This document shows, one piece after another, positions 1 through 5,757 of a stretch of DNA of 10,139 nt. Location of the stretch: NCBI GenBank assembly GCA_947468785.1, contig CANIMS010000037.1, positions 1-10,139 of the forward strand, read 5' to 3'. Position numbers and translations under genes: made by a program. The notes below the pieces were generated by a model. The model worked only from the letters and a program-made list of their open reading frames with translations, was not told the DNA's origin and ran no database searches. The number at the start of each line of letters is the position of its first letter. Within the stretch, counting starts at the first letter, position 1. The DNA is from Betaproteobacteria bacterium (GTDB lineage: Bacteria > Pseudomonadota > Gammaproteobacteria > Burkholderiales > Burkholderiaceae).

Positions 1-1361
1 AAAGCGCGGCGGAAGTTCTCTTCCATCATCGGTCCCAATACAAAGCCCAAGAGCAATGGAGGAGGTTCGCAACCGAGTTTGAAGAAGAGGTAGCCGATCA
101 AGCCAAAGCCTGCCGTTACATAAACGTCAAACACAGTGTTGTTCACGGTGTACACACCGATACAGCAGAACACCAGAATCGCTGGATAGAGGAAACGATA
201 AGGAATCTTCAAGAGCTTCACCCAAATACCAATGAGTGGCAAGTTCAAGAGAATCAACATCACGTTACCAATCCACATCGACGCAATCAGACCCCAGAAC
301 AAAGCTGGGTTGCTGGTCATCACTTGTGGGCCTGGTTGAATGTTATGAATGGTCATCGCACCAACCATCAAGGCCATCACAGCGTTTGGTGGAATACCCA
401 ATGTCAGCAATGGAATGAATGAGGTTTGTGCGGCAGCGTTATTTGCGGACTCAGGACCAGCAACACCCTCAATCGCACCTTTGCCGAATTCATGGCTGTA
501 CTTAGATGATTTTTTCTCTACTGAGTAAGCACCGAAGGCAGCTAGGGCAGCACCACCGCCTGGCAGGATGCCGAGGATGGAGCCAATCGTTGTGCCACGC
601 AAGATTGAAGGAATCATGCGCTTAACGTCTTGCTTAGTTGGAACCATGGTGGTGAGTTTGTTGAGGAAGCCCTCATCATCACCAGTCTTTTCTAGATTGC
701 CCATGATTTCTGCGAAACCAAACACACCCATCGCAACAGCAACGAAGCCGATACCATCACTCAATTCTGGAATGTCAAACGCATAGCGTGAAACACCGGA
801 GTTCACGTCAGTACCAATCAATCCCATCAAGAGACCGAGGATGATCATGCCAATCGCTTTGATCAGGGAGCCAGATGCCAAGACCACGGCACCAATCAAG
901 CCTAAGACCATCAGCGAGAAATACTCGGCGGGACCAAACTTAAAAGCAAGCTGTGAAAGTGGGGCAGCAAAAGCAGCCAAGATCAAGGTAGCTACGCAGC
1001 CGGCGAAAAACGATGCAGTACCGGCAGTAAAGAGAGCAACACCAGCTCGTCCATTACGCGCCATTTGGTAGCCATCGATTGCCGTTACCACCGACGACGT
1101 CTCCCCCGGAATGTTCAGCAAAATTGCAGTTGTCGAACCGCCGTATTGGGAGCCATAGTAAATACCAGCCAACATAATCAAGGCGGCAATTGGAGGTAGA
1201 GCATAGGTAGCAGGCAATAGCATTGCAATAGTTGCAATGGGGCCTAAACCAGGAAGAACACCAATCAAGGTTCCAAGAACGCAACCAATGAGGCAATACA
1301 AAAGGTTTTGTAAAGTGAATGCGGTATCGAAACCGAGGGCTAAGTTAGCAAATAAATCCAT
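1..1361 (-). CDS. tctA: TctA, large membrane subunit of tripartite tricarboxylate transporter (3' end cut by window edge)
   Basis: This is the large transmembrane subunit of a TTT-family secondary transporter, which imports carboxylates (citrate-like or other organic acids) using a periplasmic TctC-type binding protein and the small subunit TctB. The ATG at 1361 opens 453 codons without a stop. The family is about 500 residues long, so only some 50 residues are missing beyond base 1. Visible family signatures are GVLPGLGP (34-41), YYGSQYGGSTTAILLNIPGE (68-87), DGYQMAR (96-102), LPGGGA (266-271), GPESANNAAA (302-311) and PLLTLGIP (317-324). Near the edge is the C-terminal PMMEENFRR. Most of the rest is hydrophobic, with many membrane helices. 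It starts 19 bases after the tctB stop, so the two are surely co-transcribed. Only a weak GGGAC precedes the ATG. The substrate cannot be read from the sequence. Confidence 0.95.
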   Translation of the reverse strand, partial: MDLFANLALGFDTAFTLQNLLYCLIGCVLGTLIGVLPGLGPIATIAMLLPATYALPPIAALIMLAGIYYGSQYGGSTTAILLNIPGETSSVVTAIDGYQMARNGRAGVALFTAGTASFFAGCVATLILAAFAAPLSQLAFKFGPAEYFSLMVLGLIGAVVLASGSLIKAIGMIILGLLMGLIGTDVNSGVSRYAFDIPELSDGIGFVAVAMGVFGFAEIMGNLEKTGDDEGFLNKLTTMVPTKQDVKRMIPSILRGTTIGSILGILPGGGAALAAFGAYSVEKKSSKYSHEFGKGAIEGVAGPESANNAAAQTSFIPLLTLGIPPNAVMALMVGAMTIHNIQPGPQVMTSNPALFWGLIASMWIGNVMLILLNLPLIGIWVKLLKIPYRFLYPAILVFCCIGVYTVNNTVFDVYVTAGFGLIGYLFFKLGCEPPPLLLGFVLGPMMEENFRRA

Positions 1362-1380
1362 TTTTCAGAGTCCCGTTTCG

Positions 1381-1842
1381 TTATTGTTGTAGGAATACAG
1401 GCAAGAGTGGGAACTGCAGCTTTAATCCCACTACAAACACGGAATACGTAAAGGTGACCAAGAAGGCAGCATTGATCGCTGTTCCCTTCCAGGTAAATTC
1501 CTTGCTGGCGCTAGCAGCTACAAACACTAAGACCACCACAGCTACTAAGAAGCCCATTCTAGGAAGCAAAAGACCATATAAAACAACAGCACCTGTAATT
1601 TGGGCAATGATGCGCCAGTTGAACTTGGGGATAGCCTCAATCGCAGCAGTAGCGCTGAACGACCTGACAAGCACCAATAAGCCGATGGCAGCCATTAATA
1701 TGCCAAGCCAAAATGGGAAATAACCAGGACCCATCTTGGCTGCTGTGCCATATTGGTACTGTCGGGCGATGATGGCAAAGAATAGGCCGATCACGATATA
1801 CATGATCCCCGCCCCAAAATCGCGTTGATTACGAATTTTCAA
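1381..1842 (-). CDS. tctB: TctB, small membrane subunit of tripartite tricarboxylate transporter, TTG start
   Basis: This 153-residue protein has the size and plan of the small TTT subunit: a short basic N-terminus (KIRNQR) and about four or five membrane segments near residues 9-26, 44-61, 76-93, 96-110 and 119-140. It carries the PGYFP motif typical of TctB at 39-43. I place the start at the TTG at 1842 because AAGGAG lies exactly 6 bases upstream and the protein then begins like other TctB proteins. The same frame stays open to an ATG at 1944, but that adds 34 residues of polar, low-quality sequence and runs through the divergent regulatory region. It is followed by tctA at 19 bases. The usual family order is tctC-tctB-tctA, and no tctC precedes it here. 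The hydrophobic profile and neighbour make the call firm; the substrate is unknown. Confidence 0.9.
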   Translation of the reverse strand: MKIRNQRDFGAGIMYIVIGLFFAIIARQYQYGTAAKMGPGYFPFWLGILMAAIGLLVLVRSFSATAAIEAIPKFNWRIIAQITGAVVLYGLLLPRMGFLVAVVVLVFVAASASKEFTWKGTAINAAFLVTFTYSVFVVGLKLQFPLLPVFLQQ

Positions 1843-1848
1843 GTTGCG

Positions 1849-1854
1849 CTCCTT
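1849..1854 (-). promoter_or_regulatory. Ribosome binding site that sets the TTG start of tctB
   Basis: On the minus strand AAGGAG is followed by 6 bases (CGCAAC) and then TTG. It is the strongest Shine-Dalgarno sequence next to any start in this window. It decides the tctB start against the upstream ATG at 1944. Confidence 0.8.
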
Positions 1855-1858
1855 GTTT

Positions 1859-1876
1859 ATCGACTTAATTGTCGAT
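1859..1876. promoter_or_regulatory. Inverted repeat just upstream of the tctB ribosome binding site
   Basis: ATCGAC-6 bases-GTCGAT is a perfect inverted repeat with 6-base arms. It ends 4 bases before the AAGGAG of tctB on the minus strand. It could be an operator for a regulator of the transporter genes, or a weak hairpin in the tctB leader. No regulator gene lies in the window, so the role is inference. Confidence 0.4.
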
Positions 1877-1896
1877 CTATTTATTGATGTTGTGCG

Positions 1897-1902
1897 ATTG
1901 TA
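1897..1902 (-). promoter_or_regulatory. Possible -10 box for tctBA
   Basis: The minus strand reads TACAAT, a 5 of 6 match to the sigma-70 -10 consensus. It would give a leader of roughly 50 bases before the tctB TTG, and that leader would contain the 1859-1876 inverted repeat. No good -35 hexamer stands at the usual distance (GACCAG at 17 bases), so the promoter would need an activator or the call is wrong. Confidence 0.3.
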
Positions 1903-1924
1903 AGGCACGATTAGGGGTTCTGGT

Positions 1925-1940
1925 CTAGGGTTTGCCCTAG
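1925..1940. promoter_or_regulatory. Perfect inverted repeat overlapping the alaS -35 box (possible operator)
   Basis: CTAGGG-TTTG-CCCTAG has perfect 6-base arms around a 4-base centre. It covers the proposed -35 hexamer of alaS (1932-1937), where a bound protein would block RNA polymerase. No T-run follows on either strand, so it does not look like a terminator. Its partner could be AlaRS itself or an unknown regulator. It also lies upstream of tctB and could serve that side. Confidence 0.4.
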
Positions 1941-1960
1941 CCAAGTGCCAATGCGATAAT
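1932..1960 (+). promoter_or_regulatory. alaS promoter, sigma-70 type, next to the start codon
   Basis: TTGCCC (1932-1937, 4 of 6 to the -35 consensus), a 17-base spacer and GATAAT (1955-1960, 5 of 6 to the -10 consensus) form a credible promoter. Transcription would be expected to begin about 7 bases after the -10 box, at 1967 or 1968. The alaS ATG is at 1968. The -10 box is half of a perfect palindrome, GATAATTATC (1955-1964). Confidence 0.55.
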
Positions 1961-1967
1961 TATCAGC

Positions 1968-4592
1968 ATGAAAGTTTCCCAAATTCGCCAGGCTTACCTG
2001 GATTTCTTTGCCCAAAAAGGCCACCAAATCGTCCCGTCCAGCCCCGTAGTGCCGGGCGATGACCCTACTTTGCTCTTTACTAATGCGGGGATGAACCAGT
2101 TTAAAGACGTATTTTTGGGTTTTGATAAGCGCTCTTATAACCGGGCTACCACTGCTCAAAAATGTATCCGCGCCGGTGGAAAACACAATGATTTAGATAA
2201 CGTTGGATATACCGCCCGCCATCACACCTTTTTTGAGATGTTGGGCAATTTCTCATTTGGCGATTATTTCAAGCAGGATGCGATCCAATTTGCCTGGGAT
2301 CTGTTGACCCAAGTATTTCAGTTGCCTAAAGAAAAGCTCTTAGTTACTGTGTACGCCGAAGATGATGAAGCGTATGAGATTTGGAATAAACAGATCGGAA
2401 TACCAGCCGATCGCATTATTCGTATCGGTGATAACAAAGGTGCGCGTTACGCCTCAGATAATTTTTGGATGATGGGCGACACGGGCCCTTGTGGTCCATG
2501 CACTGAAATTTTTTACGATCACGGTGCACATATTCCTGGCGGTCCTCCAGGCAGTCCTGACGAAGATGGCGATCGTTATATCGAAATTTGGAATAACGTG
2601 TTTATGCAGTTCAATCGCGATGAGGCGGGCAATATGCATCTGCTGCCTAAGCCAAGCGTGGATACTGGAATGGGCCTTGAGCGGATTGCCGCTGTTCTTC
2701 AGCATGTGCACTCTAATTATGAAATCGATCTTTTTGTTAATTTATTAAAAGCAGCTAAAGAGGCTGTTGATGGGGCTGGTGGCGAGAATTGTGATGCGCA
2801 AAGCCCATCACTTAAAGTGATTGCCGATCATATTCGCGCTTGTAGTTTTGTGGTGGTTGATGGCGTGATTCCCGGAAATGCTGGTCGTGGTTATGTTCTG
2901 CGCCGCATTGCGCGTCGCGCGATTCGTCACGGTTATAAGTTGGGAGCACGTAAGCCATTCTTCTATCAGTTGGTTCCTGCATTAGTAAAAGAGATGGGCG
3001 ATGCCTATCCAGAGTTGCGTGCTGCACAAGACAAGGTAGGTGAAGTGCTCAAGCAAGAAGAAGAGCGTTTCTTCCAAACCATCGCTAATGGTATGGAGAT
3101 CTTAGAGGGTGCCTTGGCAGGTGGTGCAAAAGTAGTTGATGGTGAAACTGCCTTCCGCTTACATGACACGTTTGGCTTCCCATTAGATCTCACCGCAGAT
3201 GTGTGTCGCGAGCGTGGCGTCACTGTTGACGCAGAAGGTTTTGAAGTAGCGATGCAAAAGCAGCGCGATCAAGCGCGGGCTGCCGGGAAGTTTAAAGTTG
3301 CCCAAGGCTTGGAATACAAAGGTAAGCCCACTCAGTTTCATGGCTATGACACTCTGAAGCACGAAGGTGCAAAAGTAACGGCTTTGTATGTTGATGGCTC
3401 TGAGGTTCAAGTAGTGAAGGCCGGTGATGCAGCTGTGATTGTTTTGGATAACACTCCTTTCTATGCTGAATCTGGTGGTCAGGTTGGCGATAAAGGTGAG
3501 TTGCGTAATGAAACCTTCCGCTTTGGTGTAGCCGATACCTTCAAGATTCAGGCAGATGTTTTTGGCCATCAAGGCGAGGTATTAGAAGGGGAAATCAAAG
3601 TAGGCGATTCCTTAAATGCTTTGGTAGATGTTGTGCAACGTGCTGACACGATGCGCAATCACAGTGCGACCCATATTCTGCATAAGGCCTTGCGTGAGGT
3701 CTTGGGCGATCATGTGCAGCAAAAAGGCTCACTGGTGGATGCCACCAAAACCCGTTTTGACTTTACACACAATGCACCCATTACGGGAGAGCAAGTTCGT
3801 CGCATTGAAGATATTGTCAATCGTGAAATTCTGGAAAATAGTGCTACCTCAGGCAAGGTAATGTCGCTAGAAGACGCCCAAAAGACCGGAGCCATGATGC
3901 TCTTTGGTGAAAAGTATGGTGATGAGGTGCGCGTCTTAGAAATTGGTAGCTCCAAAGAGTTGTGTGGTGGCACTCACGTTGCACGCACAGGAGATATTGG
4001 TAGCTTAAAGATTGTTTCTGAAAGTGGTGTGGCCGCCGGTATTCGTCGCGTAGAGGCGGTGACTGGTAACAATGCTTTGCAATTCTTGCAAGGCTTGGAA
4101 GACAAAATTAACGAAGCCTCAGCGATTTTAAAAACACATCCTGGCGACTTGGTAAATCGGGTTGCTCAATTACAGGATGCTTTACGTCAAGCTGAGCGTG
4201 AATTAGAGAAAGTGAACTCGAAATTCGCTGCTAGCCAGGGGGATGAACTGGCAAATCAGGCGGTTGATGTCAATGGTATACAAGTGTTGGCAGCGCGATT
4301 AGATGGTGCAGATGCCCAGGTATTGCGCGAGACAATGGATGCACTTAAGGCCAAACTGAAAACTGCTGCCATCGTATTGGCATCAGTGCAGGGTGATAAG
4401 GTCAGTTTGATTGCTGGTGTGACAGCAGATTCGATTGCTAAAGTGAAAGCCGGTGACCTGGTAAATTTTGTTGCTCAACAGGTTGGTGGCAAAGGCGGCG
4501 GTAAACCAGAAATGGCGATGGCTGGCGGTAATGATCCTAGTAAGCTGGGTGTTGCATTAGCTGGTGTAAAAGAATGGGTGGCAAGCAAATGA
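1968..4592 (+). CDS. alaS: Alanyl-tRNA synthetase
   Basis: This cytoplasmic class II synthetase charges tRNA-Ala with alanine and clears mischarged seryl- and glycyl-tRNA-Ala. The 874-residue length matches the bacterial family (E. coli 876). The N-terminal catalytic domain shows TNAGMNQFK (38-46), [19 protein letters not shown] (83-101), GPCGPCTE (173-180) and the motif 3 stretch TGMGLERI (233-240). The editing domain has its zinc ligands intact: HSATH (H565, H569) and CGGTH (C666, H670), nearly the same numbers as in E. coli. A coiled segment around 720-750 leads to the C-Ala domain with the glycine-rich [15 protein letters not shown] (840-854). The ATG at 1968 gives the normal N-terminus ([11 protein letters not shown]). 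No Shine-Dalgarno sequence precedes it, and a promoter -10 box lies only 7 bases upstream. Its stop overlaps the start of the next gene. Confidence 0.99.
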   Translation: MKVSQIRQAYLDFFAQKGHQIVPSSPVVPGDDPTLLFTNAGMNQFKDVFLGFDKRSYNRATTAQKCIRAGGKHNDLDNVGYTARHHTFFEMLGNFSFGDYFKQDAIQFAWDLLTQVFQLPKEKLLVTVYAEDDEAYEIWNKQIGIPADRIIRIGDNKGARYASDNFWMMGDTGPCGPCTEIFYDHGAHIPGGPPGSPDEDGDRYIEIWNNVFMQFNRDEAGNMHLLPKPSVDTGMGLERIAAVLQHVHSNYEIDLFVNLLKAAKEAVDGAGGENCDAQSPSLKVIADHIRACSFVVVDGVIPGNAGRGYVLRRIARRAIRHGYKLGARKPFFYQLVPALVKEMGDAYPELRAAQDKVGEVLKQEEERFFQTIANGMEILEGALAGGAKVVDGETAFRLHDTFGFPLDLTADVCRERGVTVDAEGFEVAMQKQRDQARAAGKFKVAQGLEYKGKPTQFHGYDTLKHEGAKVTALYVDGSEVQVVKAGDAAVIVLDNTPFYAESGGQVGDKGELRNETFRFGVADTFKIQADVFGHQGEVLEGEIKVGDSLNALVDVVQRADTMRNHSATHILHKALREVLGDHVQQKGSLVDATKTRFDFTHNAPITGEQVRRIEDIVNREILENSATSGKVMSLEDAQKTGAMMLFGEKYGDEVRVLEIGSSKELCGGTHVARTGDIGSLKIVSESGVAAGIRRVEAVTGNNALQFLQGLEDKINEASAILKTHPGDLVNRVAQLQDALRQAERELEKVNSKFAASQGDELANQAVDVNGIQVLAARLDGADAQVLRETMDALKAKLKTAAIVLASVQGDKVSLIAGVTADSIAKVKAGDLVNFVAQQVGGKGGGKPEMAMAGGNDPSKLGVALAGVKEWVASK

Positions 4593-4828
4593 GTCAAGAC
4601 ATTGCATTTAATGCAGAAGTAGATGCCATTGGTATGAACTGCCCATTGCCGATTTTGCGTACTAAAAAAGCGCTCGCCACGATGCAATCGGGCGAGGTCT
4701 TAAAGATTAAAGCTACGGATGCAGGGGCTGCTCATGACTTCCCTGCATTTGCTAAACAGACCGGAAATGAATTGATATCAAGCACTACCGAAGGTGAAGT
4801 GCTGGTCTTCTACATGAAAAGACGCTAA
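4589..4828 (+). CDS. tusA: TusA-family sulfur carrier / sulfurtransferase protein
   Basis: This small 79-residue soluble protein has the TusA/SirA/YedF-family fold signature. It contains the CPxP motif (C18-P-L-P21) after a short beta strand (VDAIGMN), followed by the helix [10 protein letters not shown] and the strand [10 protein letters not shown], with a final strand VLVFYMKRR. In the family the cysteine carries a persulfide from a cysteine desulfurase. E. coli TusA passes it via TusBCD-TusE to MnmA for 2-thiolation of wobble uridine in tRNA-Lys, -Glu and -Gln. I chose the ATG at 4589, which overlaps the alaS stop as ATGA, over an in-frame ATG at 4574 that would lie deeper inside alaS. Translation is probably coupled to alaS. 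Several paralogous TusA-like proteins exist in bacteria, so the specific acceptor is uncertain; the family call is firm. Confidence 0.9.
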   Translation: MSQDIAFNAEVDAIGMNCPLPILRTKKALATMQSGEVLKIKATDAGAAHDFPAFAKQTGNELISSTTEGEVLVFYMKRR

Positions 4829-4831
4829 GTA

Positions 4832-4850
4832 GTCGGCTCAGTAGTCCGAC
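4832..4850. repeat. Small inverted and direct repeats between convergent tusA and galU
   Basis: GTCGG (4832-4836) and CCGAC (4846-4850) form a 5-base stem with a 9-base loop in the 30-base gap between two converging genes. An outer pair, AAGAC (4819-4823) and GTCTT (4856-4860), encloses it, and AGTAGTC occurs twice (4828-4834 and 4840-4846). It might help stop transcription from both sides. However, no T-run follows on either strand and the stem is short, so it is not a classical intrinsic terminator. Confidence 0.3.
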
Positions 4851-4858
4851 ATGCAGTC

Positions 4859-5743
4859 TTAAGTGAGTGAACGGCTTTTTAAGTAAGCAGCAAAGTCGCT
4901 AGCCACTTCAGGGTGGCGCAAAGCAAATTCCACTGAAGCTTTGAGGTAGCCTAATTTGCTACCGCAGTCATAACGTACGCCATCATATTCATAAGCAAAG
5001 ACAGGCTCCACTTTCAATAATGAGGCAATCGCATCGGTAAGCTGAATTTCACCGCCTGCGCCAGGTTTGAGATTACGAATATGGGCAAAGATGTCAGAGG
5101 ATAGTACGTAGCGTCCCACAACAGCAAGATTGGATGGGGCATCCTTAGGTTGTGGTTTTTCTACAATGCCATTCAGGCGATAGATGCCTTTGGCAATTTC
5201 ACTACCATCAACAATCCCATAAGAGCTGCTCTTAGCAGGATCAATTTTCTCTACTGCAATGACAGAACCATTTTGCTCTTCAAATACCTTGAGCATTTGT
5301 TTAAGCACTGGTGGCTGGCCATCTAACAAGTCATCTGCCAAGATGATGGCAAAGGGTTCGTCGCGTACTAATTTCTCTGCGCACAATACAGCGTGACCCA
5401 AACCTAGGGCTTCGGCTTGTCTGACGTATACGCAGTCAACATGGCTGGGTTTAACGCTGCGAACGATTTCGAGCAAGGCCTGTTTATTTTTTGCTTCCAG
5501 TTCCGCTTCAAGTTCGTATGCCTTATCAAAGTGATCTTCAATCGCTCGCTTGCTACGACCCGTTACGAAGATCATCTCGGTAATGCCTGCAGCAATCGCT
5601 TCTTCTACCGCATACTGAATCAAGGGCTTATCAACAACGTTCAGCATTTCTTTAGGGCTAGCTTTGGTGGCAGGCAGAAAGCGTGTGCCCAAACCTGCTA
5701 CAGGGAAAACTGCTTTTGTAATGGCTTTGGTGCTTAAAGGCAT
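4859..5743 (-). CDS. galU: UTP--glucose-1-phosphate uridylyltransferase
   Basis: This soluble enzyme makes UDP-glucose from UTP and glucose-1-phosphate. UDP-glucose is the precursor for cell-surface polysaccharide, lipopolysaccharide core sugars and UDP-glucuronate or UDP-galactose. At 294 residues it is close to E. coli GalU (302). The nucleotide-binding signature GLGTRFLPATKASPKEML occupies 17-34. It is followed by KPLIQY (39-44), GLGHAV (114-119), the metal- and sugar-nucleotide site LADDLL (135-140), VEKP (194-197), GEIQLTDAI (231-239) and DCGSKLGY (259-266). The ATG at 5743 gives the normal N-terminus, with the family motif starting 16 residues in. It lies 14 bases after the valS stop on the same strand, so it is probably read from the valS promoter. 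The ribosome binding site is poor (TTGGAC). A promoter inside valS cannot be excluded. Confidence 0.97.
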   Translation of the reverse strand: MPLSTKAITKAVFPVAGLGTRFLPATKASPKEMLNVVDKPLIQYAVEEAIAAGITEMIFVTGRSKRAIEDHFDKAYELEAELEAKNKQALLEIVRSVKPSHVDCVYVRQAEALGLGHAVLCAEKLVRDEPFAIILADDLLDGQPPVLKQMLKVFEEQNGSVIAVEKIDPAKSSSYGIVDGSEIAKGIYRLNGIVEKPQPKDAPSNLAVVGRYVLSSDIFAHIRNLKPGAGGEIQLTDAIASLLKVEPVFAYEYDGVRYDCGSKLGYLKASVEFALRHPEVASDFAAYLKSRSLT

Positions 5744-5757
5744 TTGGGGTCCAATTC

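Noticed and set aside
1925..1940. CTAGGG-TTTG-CCCTAG as an intrinsic terminator
   Set aside because: No T-run follows on either strand, and it lies between divergent genes where no transcript is expected to end.
1843..1944. Upstream extension of tctB to the ATG at 1944
   Set aside because: The extra 34 residues look like translated intergenic DNA (basic, polar, no membrane or family features). AAGGAG stands exactly before the TTG at 1842.
1911..2186. 91-codon minus-strand open frame covering the alaS promoter and 5' end
   Set aside because: It is antisense to the well-conserved AlaRS N-terminus, its translation resembles no family I know, and no promoter or ribosome site supports it.
3183..3572. 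129-codon minus-strand open frame inside alaS
   Set aside because: It is fully antisense to alaS. Its composition reflects the reverse reading of conserved codons, with no recognisable domain.
4574..4588. ATG at 4574 as the start of tusA
   Set aside because: It adds five residues (MGGKQ) encoded wholly within alaS. The ATGA overlap at 4589 is the standard coupled arrangement and gives the usual family length.
5417..5737. 106-codon plus-strand open frame inside galU
   Set aside because: It is antisense to the conserved GalU N-terminal half, with no start signals.
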